Shown piece after piece: positions 57,646 through 64,000 of a stretch of 64,000 nt of DNA (its first letter is position 1; the number at the start of each line of letters is the position of its first letter). The stretch is from a virus: positions 41,002 through 105,001 of the IMG/VR virus record IMGVR_UViG_3300042887_003321. The stretch is one strand, 5' to 3'. Below the pieces are notes generated by a model, which was not told the origin of the DNA, did no database searches, and saw only the letters and a list, made by a program, of their open reading frames with translations. The position numbers and the translations under genes were made by a program.

Positions 57646-57855
57646 CTATGTTAAATTTAGGTTAAATTTTTCCACATCCTCCAAAATAAGGCGTTCTAAG
57701 GGGTTGGTGTGGTATAATTGAGGGAATGGGATGTACCAATCAAAGTGCGTCCCATCATCATTCCAAAAAGTTATATAAAACTTACCATTTTTGGGGTTAA
57801 AACTGGGTTCTTTGGTGTGATGTTTGGTCTGTAAATTTTCAATAATCAGTTCCAT
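57646..57855 (-). CDS. Small protein of unknown function
   Basis: The 69-residue protein starts MELIIENLQTKHHTKEPSFN and contains YITFWNDDGTHFDWYIPFPQ. Aromatic-rich and beta-like; the last residues are inside the promoter module of the next gene. Unknown. Confidence 0.5.
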   Translation of the reverse strand: MELIIENLQTKHHTKEPSFNPKNGKFYITFWNDDGTHFDWYIPFPQLYHTNPLERLILEDVEKFNLNLT

Positions 57856-57860
57856 ACCAC

Positions 57861-58013
57861 TTAACTAACCACAATCTTAATAGTATCCTTCTTTTTTCGG
57901 GACATGGTGTTGGCTAACGCTCGTACACCTGCAAGGGTTGATTTCAACCGATATTGCGAACATTTAAGGGATTTAACAACCTTACCATTCTGCATCAAAT
58001 GAACCTCTATCAT
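57861..58013 (-). CDS. Small basic protein
   Basis: The 50-residue ORF starts MIEVHLMQNGKVVKSLKCSQ and ends SRKKKDTIKIVVS. It lies 2 bases upstream of the paralogous KOW-like gene in the same orientation. No motif. Confidence 0.5.
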   Translation of the reverse strand: MIEVHLMQNGKVVKSLKCSQYRLKSTLAGVRALANTMSRKKKDTIKIVVS

Positions 58014-58015
58014 AA

Positions 58016-58303
58016 TTATTTGGATAAAATTAACATACTCATAGGAACATTATAGCCGGAGAAAGCGCCGTCAGGCCTAACCGTTGCTTTGGTTCGGCTG
58101 ATTTTAGTAACCCGCAGGGATTTCCCGGCCAACTTTGGGTGGTTACAAGTAACCATATCACCTACTTTCAACTGCGCACCAACCAACTTACTCTCTAGCG
58201 CTCGTTTGGATTTCAAAACTGAAATAACCATACTATTTAGGGAACGAAGCTCTTCAGAACTCAATTGGGGGAGGAGGGGGGTAATCGAACTTAATTTAGT
58301 CAT
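58016..58303 (-). CDS. Protein with KOW-like domain, paralog of 56693-57211
   Basis: The 95-residue protein has a helical start (MTKLSSITPLLPQLSSEELR) and the shared C-terminal block VGAQLKVGDMVTCNHPKLAG. The block also occurs in the 172-residue protein about 1.3 kb downstream. A nucleic-acid or protein-binding role is inferred from the fold only. Confidence 0.6.
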   Translation of the reverse strand: MTKLSSITPLLPQLSSEELRSLNSMVISVLKSKRALESKLVGAQLKVGDMVTCNHPKLAGKSLRVTKISRTKATVRPDGAFSGYNVPMSMLILSK

Positions 58304-58338
58304 TTTTTAGGGGGTTTATTTCTCAATCACTTACAAAG

Positions 58339-58370
58339 TAAAGATAGTACATAAAGGCTAATCTTCCAAG
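58339..58370 (-). promoter_or_regulatory. Repeated promoter module
   Basis: Minus strand: CTTGG (58366-58370), 19 bases, TATCTTTA (58339-58346), followed 28 bases later by the ATG of the KOW-like gene. Confidence 0.7.
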
Positions 58371-58399
58371 CTTTTTATGTTAAATTATCGTTAAATTTA

Positions 58400-58528
58400 T
58401 CATTTGAATAGGGGGGTCAAAAATTGAGCGATTCCCAAAGCGGAGAGGATATTGCCCGCTATGATTAGCAACCAACCGACAATCCGCCCAACGAAAAGCA
58501 GGATGTCAAAGAGGGATTCTCTGTTCAT
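58400..58528 (-). CDS. Small membrane protein
   Basis: The 42-residue ORF starts MNRESLFDILLFVGRIVGWL and is largely one hydrophobic span. The stop codon is TGA and lies in the promoter module of the next gene. Confidence 0.5.
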   Translation of the reverse strand: MNRESLFDILLFVGRIVGWLLIIAGNILSALGIAQFLTPLFK

Positions 58529-58537
58529 AACTTATTT

Positions 58538-58681
58538 TTAATCTTCCTCTTCGTCATCATACACTTCCGGAAAGAGTTCTCCGCAATTTGAACATTCTGT
58601 TTCTTCGTGCATACCATGACCGACATGGTCATCTACCATTCCAAATTTTACTTCTGCATCACAGCATTTGCTTAGTATCAT
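58538..58681 (-). CDS. Small zinc-ribbon protein
   Basis: The 47-residue ORF reads MILSKCCDAEVKFGMVDDHV and ETECSNCGELFPEVYDDEEE. Two CC/CxxC pairs suggest a zinc ribbon and the tail is very acidic. An N-terminal extension in the same frame overlaps the next gene and is unlikely. Confidence 0.6.
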   Translation of the reverse strand: MILSKCCDAEVKFGMVDDHVGHGMHEETECSNCGELFPEVYDDEEED

Positions 58682-58700
58682 AACTTTTACTTTAAGAATT

Positions 58701-58925
58701 TTAAAAATACCTGATTTCATAGGAATAAAGAGTTCCAAACTCATCATCCTCCATTGTATCCTCCACCACAACCATCGGTTTAGGTAGGATGTTTTGAAGC
58801 TCATACACATTAACCCTGTTCCAATACCCAAAACGGATATATAGGTTACCTTTCCAGTCCCTACAAAGGGCAAACTCACCGAATTTCTCTTCTATCTTAC
58901 GGATATCTGATGATGTAATTCTCAT
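58701..58925 (-). CDS. Protein of unknown function
   Basis: The 74-residue protein starts MRITSSDIRKIEEKFGEFAL and contains KGNLYIRFGYWNRVNVYELQ. It reads as a compact alpha-beta protein. It lies between the zinc-ribbon gene and the 61-residue gene. Unknown. Confidence 0.55.
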   Translation of the reverse strand: MRITSSDIRKIEEKFGEFALCRDWKGNLYIRFGYWNRVNVYELQNILPKPMVVVEDTMEDDEFGTLYSYEIRYF

Positions 58926-58940
58926 ATATAATAGGGGGGT

Positions 58941-59126
58941 TTAGTTTTCGCTGGTGTACCTTATCTGATACACTTGATTAAATTTACTGTCAAATGACTT
59001 ATATACATTGGCCACAGTTAATCCGTTGATTTTTGCTGTATATAGTAGGTTAGCGCAATCAGTTGCTTGAAAAAAATCTACTTTTTTGTTCAATTTTGTT
59101 TCAATAGTGCTCTTCAGGTCTTTCAT
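58941..59126 (-). CDS. Small protein of unknown function
   Basis: The 61-residue protein starts MKDLKSTIETKLNKKVDFFQ and ends NQVYQIRYTSEN. A longer in-frame start would overlap the upstream gene by 150 bases and is rejected. No motif. Confidence 0.55.
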   Translation of the reverse strand: MKDLKSTIETKLNKKVDFFQATDCANLLYTAKINGLTVANVYKSFDSKFNQVYQIRYTSEN

Positions 59127-59136
59127 ACTTTGGGGT

Positions 59137-59463
59137 TTAGAAATTATAATCGTAGTACTTTCGGGGTGAATCACCGATTCTCCAACCCCTACCTTTAAGG
59201 GATGAATTAGATATGGCGGCTTCAAAGGGTTCACCCACTTCAGCGTAGTCATACTCCTGTTCATTCTGATTATAACAGTGTCCGACAAATCCGCCAGGGA
59301 TGTACTCCATCTTAGCCTTATTAGGGCCGGCCTCCACAGGCTGAATAATCACTTTCGTTTTACCTTTAATACCGATAATCTTACCCACAGGGTTCACATC
59401 CGTATAAAGGACCTGATTAATATACTTACCAATCAGAGCGGGGGTTACTTCAAATTTTTTCAT
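59137..59463 (-). CDS. Protein of unknown function
   Basis: The 108-residue protein starts MKKFEVTPALIGKYINQVLY (from 59463; the conserved region ATGAGAGATATG gives a start 9 bases earlier). It reads as a beta-rich small domain (VIIQPVEAGPNKAKMEYIPG). It is the last gene before the large repeat-rich gap. Confidence 0.6.
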   Translation of the reverse strand: MKKFEVTPALIGKYINQVLYTDVNPVGKIIGIKGKTKVIIQPVEAGPNKAKMEYIPGGFVGHCYNQNEQEYDYAEVGEPFEAAISNSSLKGRGWRIGDSPRKYYDYNF

Positions 59464-59484
59464 ATCTCTCATTAACTTACAAAG

Positions 59485-59516
59485 TAAAGATAGTACATAA
59501 AGGGTAAAGTTCCAAG
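59485..59516 (-). promoter_or_regulatory. Repeated promoter module
   Basis: Minus strand: CTTGG (59512-59516), 19 bases, TATCTTTA (59485-59492). A DnaA-box TTATCCACA is at 59543-59551 and the palindrome at 59558-59575. Confidence 0.7.
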
Positions 59517-59557
59517 CTTTCTATGTTAAATTTAGGTTAAATTTATCCACATTCTAC

Positions 59558-59583
59558 TGTCCAATTTATTGGACACTTTTTTT
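59558..59583. promoter_or_regulatory. Repeated palindrome TGTCCAAT-TT-ATTGGACA
   Basis: This copy of the terminator-like palindrome has its T-run on the plus strand and no minus-strand gene end nearby, so it may act as an operator or a bidirectional terminator rather than a gene-end signal. Confidence 0.5.
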
Positions 59584-59600
59584 ATATACACCCCCCCCCA

Positions 59601-59632
59601 TAAAGATACAACAGAAAATCCATATTTCCAAA
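59601..59632 (-). promoter_or_regulatory. Orphan promoter
   Basis: Minus strand: TTTGG (59628-59632), 19 bases, TATCTTTA (59601-59608). The next downstream feature is the palindrome; no gene starts before the following promoter. Confidence 0.6.
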
Positions 59633-59649
59633 CTTTTTTCAAAAAAAAT

Positions 59650-60110
59650 TTGCCCCCCATTGGGGTACTCTATCTCTTGTACTATATAGTACTAGTAGTA
59701 GTATATAGGAGATAGAACCCCCCACCCCTTTTTAGCGCCGGAGTTCTTATAGTATATACTATATAGTAGTAGTATATAGTAGTAGCGCTGGAGTTGATTG
59801 GTTGATAATCATCGGATGTGGAGTTCTCTCTCTCTTGTACTATATAGTACTAGTAGTAGTATATAGACACACACACACACATACACATACTAAGCGCTCT
59901 CTTAAAGTTCTCTTAACCCTTCTCTTAACCCCTCTCTTATCTATATACTATATAGTAGTAGTATATAGTAGTAGTAGCGCTGAGAAATAAACCAAAAATA
60001 AATTCACCATTGTTATAACACCCCACAACTATATAATAACATTGTATAGTATATACTATATAGTAGTAGTAGTATATAGAGAGACAGAGTAATCGCTTCT
60101 CTATATAGGA
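59650..60110. repeat. Palindromic TACTATATAGTA repeat region
   Basis: The stretch 59473-60801 has no credible gene. From 59660 to 60110 it carries at least five related units. An exact 35-base direct repeat (starting ctcttgtactatatagtact) occurs near 59674 and 59832, and units of the type AGTATATACTATATAGTAGT occur near 59750, 59943 and 60048. Most can form CTATATAC/GTATATAG hairpins, and AGCGCTG follows several of them. A CA repeat lies at 59869-59885. Confidence 0.75.
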
Positions 60111-60599
60111 TACATCATAACAATTTTTTATATTCCCCCCTCGCCACGCCTTACATTGGTTGTGATATGTTAGGTATGATGTGTGATGTGTTAGCCCCAG
60201 CGCAAAATAATCGTGTGTTAGGAGCAATGAAATGAGTGTTATGGGAACGCTAAGGGGTGTTTTTTTGTTGTTATCATTTTTCCCCCAATATTTATGGAAG
60301 CTATATTTTCCGAAATTTGATACAGCTCTTCTAACTGATTTTTTGCTACACATTACCCTGTCATTATTGGGTATTTATTACCATTCTCCACCCTATCACA
60401 CCAGTCACATTCCCTATCCGGCTCTATTCCCATTTTTGATACCCCTTTTTTCTATCGGTTCTTTTAATGTTTTTACCCTACCATATACTATAAAGTGGGG
60501 GAAAGTGGGGAATTGTGGGAAATTTCTCTATATTATACTTACTTTACCTAGCTATTTTACTTTCTTTTGGGTGTTGTGGGTTAAGTGGGAATATTGTTA

Positions 60600-60700
60600 G
60601 TGTATTACTATAGTATATACTACTACTACTACTACTTGTTGTACTTATACTACTTGTCTTCTATATACTATTATTAGTATTACTATATAGTATTATTTTT
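60600..60700. repeat. TAC/TAG-rich repeat block
   Basis: A second block of the same style (tatatactactactactact, then ctatatactattattagtat) at the other end of the non-coding region. The bases between 60120 and 60600 show no repeat and no convincing ORF. Confidence 0.6.
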
Positions 60701-60753
60701 TTTGTGTTTATTTCCCACTCATTCACTTCGTTCATTCGTTCGGTCCAGCGCAT

Positions 60754-60788
60754 AAAAAAACCCCGATGGTTTATCGGGGTTCTCTTTT
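60754..60788 (-). terminator. Intrinsic terminator (bidirectional)
   Basis: AACCCCGAT, 5-base loop, ATCGGGGTT with T-runs on both strands. It ends the MKLSELRQ gene series on the minus strand. Confidence 0.8.
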
Positions 60789-60801
60789 TTTAGTTTTTAA
60801 C

Positions 60802-61191
60802 TTAGGACCTACCTAATAGTTTTGTGTAATTTGAATAAAGATATTTATCGATTAACTTATTCTCTAACTTTCTAAATTTGGCCAACTTATCCCTATTACC
60901 AACATACGCATCACCTTCAGTTTCTAATTTTATTTGATGGGTTAATTCATGAATAATTGCGGTTTCTGGGTCATGTAATCTATTAACATCAAATGTTATA
61001 TACAACCCCTTCATCGTTATCTTATTGTAAGTGGTCGCTGCTCCAGCACCACCAACCTTACCAAACTTTATAGGTAGAGGTTTAATAGCTTCAGACTTAC
61101 ATAACGCTGTATAATAAGCCCTTATGTTTTCTTGTACTGTTAAATCCTTAATAGCTTCCGCAATCATTTGCCTTAATTGTGATAGCTTCAT
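60802..61191 (-). CDS. Leader-tagged probable metallopeptidase (HELTH motif)
   Basis: The 129-residue protein starts with the leader MKLSQLRQMIAEAI and contains ETAIIHELTHQIKLETEGDA, an HExxH zinc motif (H81, E82, H85) with acidic residues downstream that could supply the third ligand (E92). It is the shortest known type of zincin-like fold and could act on host cell-wall or virion proteins. As one of six leader-tagged genes it is probably packaged in or attached to the virion. Confidence 0.75.
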   Translation of the reverse strand: MKLSQLRQMIAEAIKDLTVQENIRAYYTALCKSEAIKPLPIKFGKVGGAGAATTYNKITMKGLYITFDVNRLHDPETAIIHELTHQIKLETEGDAYVGNRDKLAKFRKLENKLIDKYLYSNYTKLLGRS

Positions 61192-61234
61192 TGTTTGTTT
61201 CCTCTTTATGATTTAATTATCACCATACTCATTT

Positions 61235-61942
61235 TCAAGCATCATCATCCCTCACTATTTTAGTTCCATTCCAATCATCATATATTTCATATCCCCCACT
61301 TTTTATAACTGCTTTAAGAAATGGAATAATCTTTGTTAATTGATTGTCTGTTAAAGTTTCAAATTCGGGATGTTCTCCAAAAGTAAATTTATTACGCGGT
61401 TTTTTCTTTTGTTCGGGTGTATATCCTACCTTCTTAACGATACTTTCCATCTCATCATCTACTGCATCTGAATCTAAATCATATGAATCTAAAGTATTCA
61501 CCATTTTTTCGTATAAATCCGAAGCCTCTTTTGCAAGTTTAGAATAAGACGGGGTAGGTTTTGGTGTTTGAGTGGGTTGACTAACAACCTTTGGTGCTTC
61601 TGGTTCTACACTCCATATTGTATTAGTATTGGCGATATCTAATTTTGTGTTATCTGTAAAATCAACCGTAAATGAGTTGCTACCACTATTAACGCGTTTT
61701 ATTGTTTTTCCTTTATATGCAGTTGGATTAGATATTTTAGATTCATTACCATCTATAAAAATTGTTGTTTTATCTGTAAAAACAACAGTATACCCATATT
61801 TGGATTTATTATGTGTAAAGCTTTTTATTGTTTTTCCTTTAAGTTTATTTAAGTCACCCATAGGTCGGCGCATTTCCTTAGCTTCCACAATTACCTGTCT
61901 AATCTCTTCTCTGATTAGTTGTCTTAGTTGGTTTAGTTTCAT
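61235..61942 (-). CDS. Leader-tagged protein of unknown function
   Basis: The 235-residue protein starts MKLNQLRQLIREEIRQVIVE, the family leader. After it come two similar KGKTIKSFTHNKSKYGYTVV / KGKTIKRVNSGSNSFTVDFT units (about 34-100), then a Pro-rich linker (PTQTPKPTPSYSK) and a helical C-terminal domain (residues 140-235). A structural or binding role is likely; no catalytic motif is seen. Confidence 0.65.
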   Translation of the reverse strand: MKLNQLRQLIREEIRQVIVEAKEMRRPMGDLNKLKGKTIKSFTHNKSKYGYTVVFTDKTTIFIDGNESKISNPTAYKGKTIKRVNSGSNSFTVDFTDNTKLDIANTNTIWSVEPEAPKVVSQPTQTPKPTPSYSKLAKEASDLYEKMVNTLDSYDLDSDAVDDEMESIVKKVGYTPEQKKKPRNKFTFGEHPEFETLTDNQLTKIIPFLKAVIKSGGYEIYDDWNGTKIVRDDDA

Positions 61943-61960
61943 TGTTTGTTTCCGTTTATT

Positions 61961-62245
61961 TTAATATAATTTAGATTCTTGTATATATGCTGAGTAATTT
62001 GAACCCCCCATAGCCATATTATAACTTGCTATCTTTTGTGCTTCTTCTGCCAATTTTTTGTTTTTATAAATACCATAGATACCACCCTCTGCTCCTTTGA
62101 TAACCACATAACAAGTTGCTCCTTTTAATTTACGATGTTTATCCATTAACGTACCAATCTCATCATGTATATTTTCAACAATCCCACTATTTAAAGCCTT
62201 TTTGGCTTCCTCTCTGATAATTTGTCTTAATTCATTTAGTTTCAT
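61961..62245 (-). CDS. Leader-tagged small protein
   Basis: The 94-residue protein starts MKLNELRQIIREEAKKALNS. It then has a VENIHDEIGTLMDKHRKLKG segment and ends with GGSNYSAYIQESKLY. With only about 70 residues past the leader, it is the smallest of the series. Confidence 0.65.
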   Translation of the reverse strand: MKLNELRQIIREEAKKALNSGIVENIHDEIGTLMDKHRKLKGATCYVVIKGAEGGIYGIYKNKKLAEEAQKIASYNMAMGGSNYSAYIQESKLY

Positions 62246-62276
62246 TGTTTGTTTCCTCTTTAGTGTTATTTAATAA

Positions 62277-63032
62277 TCAATTTTTAAGGGCATCTTTCAC
62301 AATGAAATACTCATCATTTTTTAAATTATCTGAAAGAACACTTATAAAATCTGGCAAGTTTAGATTTGATTTTTTATATTTATCGGTAAAATATAGGGTA
62401 AGTTCCGTAATTGTTGGTGCGAGTTTAAAATTAGAATCACCATACTTTGAATATGTTTTTCCTGGCTCGTCATACTTACGACTATCAGGTTCAAGTTTTT
62501 TCATATACCCGGTATCGTAACCACTTACTAAAGGATTGTTATTTGCACTACTACTAGTTTTCAATTTACGATAATATACATCTCGTGCCTCTAACGCTAA
62601 CGAATAATTAGAAATTCCGGCATCACGAGCGGCTGTAAATGAAATATCTCTAATTGCATCTTGATATTTTGCAATATTAAAGTCTTTTATGGAGGTTAAG
62701 GTGATTTTTATACCATTATCACCACCAGATTTTATAATTTGTACTTTTGCACCGGGCAGTTTTTTCTTAACTTCAATCTCAACACTCTTAATATCATTAT
62801 TAGTCGCATTAGCAATAACCACATCATATTTAGATTTTAATGAAAGAAGCTCTTCTTTAAATGGTTCTGTTTCTTTTTTATATTTATCCATTAAATTTTT
62901 TGATACATCGGCAAATTTCTTCCCAGCGGTTATAATTTCTTTTTTTAAAATATTCGCATCGGTTGTGGATGATTCATTTAAAGCCTTTTTAGCTTCCTCT
63001 CTGATTAGTTGTCTTAACTCTGATAGTTTCAT
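62277..63032 (-). CDS. Leader-tagged helical protein
   Basis: The 251-residue protein starts MKLSELRQLIREEAKKALNE, the family leader, then has a long Lys/Glu-rich helical stretch (ILKKEIITAGKKFADVSKNL) and an alpha-beta C-terminal part. No motif is recognised. It is the largest of the leader-tagged proteins. Confidence 0.65.
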   Translation of the reverse strand: MKLSELRQLIREEAKKALNESSTTDANILKKEIITAGKKFADVSKNLMDKYKKETEPFKEELLSLKSKYDVVIANATNNDIKSVEIEVKKKLPGAKVQIIKSGGDNGIKITLTSIKDFNIAKYQDAIRDISFTAARDAGISNYSLALEARDVYYRKLKTSSSANNNPLVSGYDTGYMKKLEPDSRKYDEPGKTYSKYGDSNFKLAPTITELTLYFTDKYKKSNLNLPDFISVLSDNLKNDEYFIVKDALKN

Positions 63033-63074
63033 TATTTGATTCCTCTTTGATTTATATTATATAAATATTGTTCT

Positions 63075-63401
63075 TTAAGCTAATACATCTTCAAATGGGT
63101 ACTTATCCAAAAGCCCCTTTTCCTTACACCACTTCTTCCATTCGGATGTCTTAAATAACTTTTCTGTCAATTTATCCCATTCATCATTAATTTTGTGCAT
63201 AGAGGGTCGTGACCAAAGTTGGTCCATACTTCTGGAGTTGTATAACATTTGTCTAGCACGATTTTCAATAAAGTATAACCTCTCCACATCCTTTATGAAC
63301 TTAGGTGAGTAGTTGGCTTTATCAGAAGCGGATATAGTAACTTCGTTTATTACTGTTACAATCTCTTCTCTTATTAACTGTCTTAACTCTGATAGTTTCA
63401 T
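63075..63401 (-). CDS. Leader-tagged small protein
   Basis: The 108-residue protein starts MKLSELRQLIREEIVTVINE and is helical and basic after the leader (RMYFIENRARQMLYNSRSMD-like). The C-terminal SEWKKWCKEKGLLDKYPFED region looks like a small folded unit. Unknown function. Confidence 0.65.
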   Translation of the reverse strand: MKLSELRQLIREEIVTVINEVTISASDKANYSPKFIKDVERLYFIENRARQMLYNSRSMDQLWSRPSMHKINDEWDKLTEKLFKTSEWKKWCKEKGLLDKYPFEDVLA

Positions 63402-63426
63402 TGTTGGTATTTCGTTATTTCTTTTA

Positions 63427-63765
63427 CTATGATTTTTTTATTGAGTTAATATATGTTCTATAAACTCCAGCCGCAGTTACCTTACCAGCAGCTTTTGCAC
63501 GTTGTTCCATCGCTATAGCTGCTTGTATTTTATGTGCATGGGGTTTACCCGATTTCTTTATCTTACTAACACTAACAGTTGCATCTTTTACTGTAGCAAA
63601 TTTTAATCCATGTATTGTTCCTTCAGGATTTTCATCAGTATATAAATCGGAGTGCTTGCTAGAATCTCTATGCTGACCGGGTTTCCGTACAATTCTATTT
63701 TCTGCTTCGTTTATTACACCAGCAATCTCATCCCTAATCATCTGTCTTAACTCTGATAGTTTCAT
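63427..63765 (-). CDS. Leader-tagged basic protein
   Basis: The protein has 112 residues from MKLSELRQMIRDEIAGVINE (63765; an in-frame Met 6 bases upstream is less likely). The body is basic and Ala-rich (HRDSSKHSDLYTDENPEGTI, then QAAIAMEQRAKAAGKVTAAG). The Lys/Ala composition would suit DNA contact in the head. It is the first of the leader-tagged series. Confidence 0.65.
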   Translation of the reverse strand: MKLSELRQMIRDEIAGVINEAENRIVRKPGQHRDSSKHSDLYTDENPEGTIHGLKFATVKDATVSVSKIKKSGKPHAHKIQAAIAMEQRAKAAGKVTAAGVYRTYINSIKKS

Positions 63766-63771
63766 ATACAT

Positions 63772-64000
63772 TTATACCTTAACAATTTCTATTTTTATTT
63801 TTGGTTCATATCCGGCAGGTAATTTAGTTTTTATACCCCCAAAATGCTCAACCTTATCTGAAAAATATGTAAACTGAAATATTCTATCAGTTAAATTCAT
63901 CACCACCTGCGATGATGTAAACATCTTTTCAGTATCTCTCTTCATATTCAACATCGGTTTTGTTGGGAAAAACTCTTTACGCATCGCTGCCGAAATCTCC
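63772..64000 (-). CDS. Protein of unknown function, 5' end beyond window
   Basis: The frame stays open from the window edge (…EISAAMRKEFFPTKPMLN) to the stop at 63772, so an internal Met at 63984 is probably not the start. At least 76 residues are visible, ending in a beta-rich KLPAGYEPKIKIEIVKV. No family is recognised. Confidence 0.5.
   Translation of the reverse strand, partial: EISAAMRKEFFPTKPMLNMKRDTEKMFTSSQVVMNLTDRIFQFTYFSDKVEHFGGIKTKLPAGYEPKIKIEIVKV

Noticed and set aside
34900-59560. TTATCCACA repeats as a replication origin
   Set aside because: The five copies are far apart and each sits in a promoter module, so they do not form a clustered origin; noted as part of the module instead.
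59802-60600. Three overlapping ORFs in the repeat-rich gap (59802-59990 +, 59937-60353 -, 60232-60600 +)
   Set aside because: They are built from TAC/TAG repeats or hydrophobic low-complexity sequence, lie on mixed strands and have no promoter of the common type.

Overview
This window is part of a large, AT-rich, tailed-phage genome with a T4-like (myovirus) gene set, and its host is very probably a member of the Bacteroidota. All convincing genes lie on the minus strand. The phage assignment rests on baseplate proteins of the gp25, gp6 and gp5 type, a gp55-like late sigma factor, a gp47/gp46-like recombination nuclease, a T7 endonuclease I-like resolvase, RNA ligase 1, and a pool of 27 tRNA genes. 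The host assignment rests on three things. More than twenty promoters match the Bacteroidota form (TTTG or TTGG near -33 and TAnnTTTG near -7, with an almost invariant 19-base gap). One gene has the C-terminal sorting domain of the type IX secretion system. One small protein resembles the Bacteroidota family DUF4494.

Layout by coordinate (transcription runs from high to low numbers). Positions 1-24,000 hold the virion module: LamG and repeat-rich tail fibres (1-6,799), an inserted replication/recombination block (fused Mre11-Rad50-like protein, primase, Mom-like DNA-modification enzyme and endonuclease I; 6,815-11,936), then tail and baseplate proteins up to gp5 (11,939-23,702). Positions 24,000-30,200 carry the late sigma factor, an HD-domain protein, a ClpP-like protease, a membrane/coiled-coil protein, a UV-damage endonuclease, a compact adenylosuccinate synthetase and Hsp20. 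Positions 30,284-33,534 are a run of small genes of unknown function. Positions 33,540-37,123 encode a MoxR/CobS-like AAA+ ATPase and a VWA (CobT-like) partner. Positions 37,188-42,488 hold metabolic and envelope genes: an acyl-CoA thioesterase, a lipoprotein, dCMP deaminase, RpiB, a T9SS-sorted secreted protein and a membrane protein.

Positions 38,115-46,740 form a tRNA array that covers all 20 amino acids. It also contains four expanded or aberrant tRNA-like elements, at least two closed structured RNAs, a tRNA half, a tRNA-Asp with a non-canonical T-loop, a secreted protein and a DUF458 RNase H-like protein. Positions 46,748-59,472 hold many small early-type genes, most with their own host-type promoter. 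Embedded among them is an RNA-repair cassette (separate polynucleotide kinase, 3'-phosphatase and RNA ligase 1), which fits the large tRNA investment. Positions 59,473-60,750 are non-coding and dominated by TACTATATAGTA-type palindromic repeats. Positions 60,802-63,765 encode six consecutive proteins that share the N-terminus MKLsELRQlIREE, which I interpret as a capsid- or virion-targeting leader comparable to that of the T4 internal head proteins; one is a probable HExxH metallopeptidase.

The genes suggest a phage that carries its own translation supply and tRNA repair, modifies or protects its DNA, exports proteins to the host envelope, and relies on the host sigma factor early and its own gp55-like factor late. 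All functional assignments are from reading the sequence; no database search was run.
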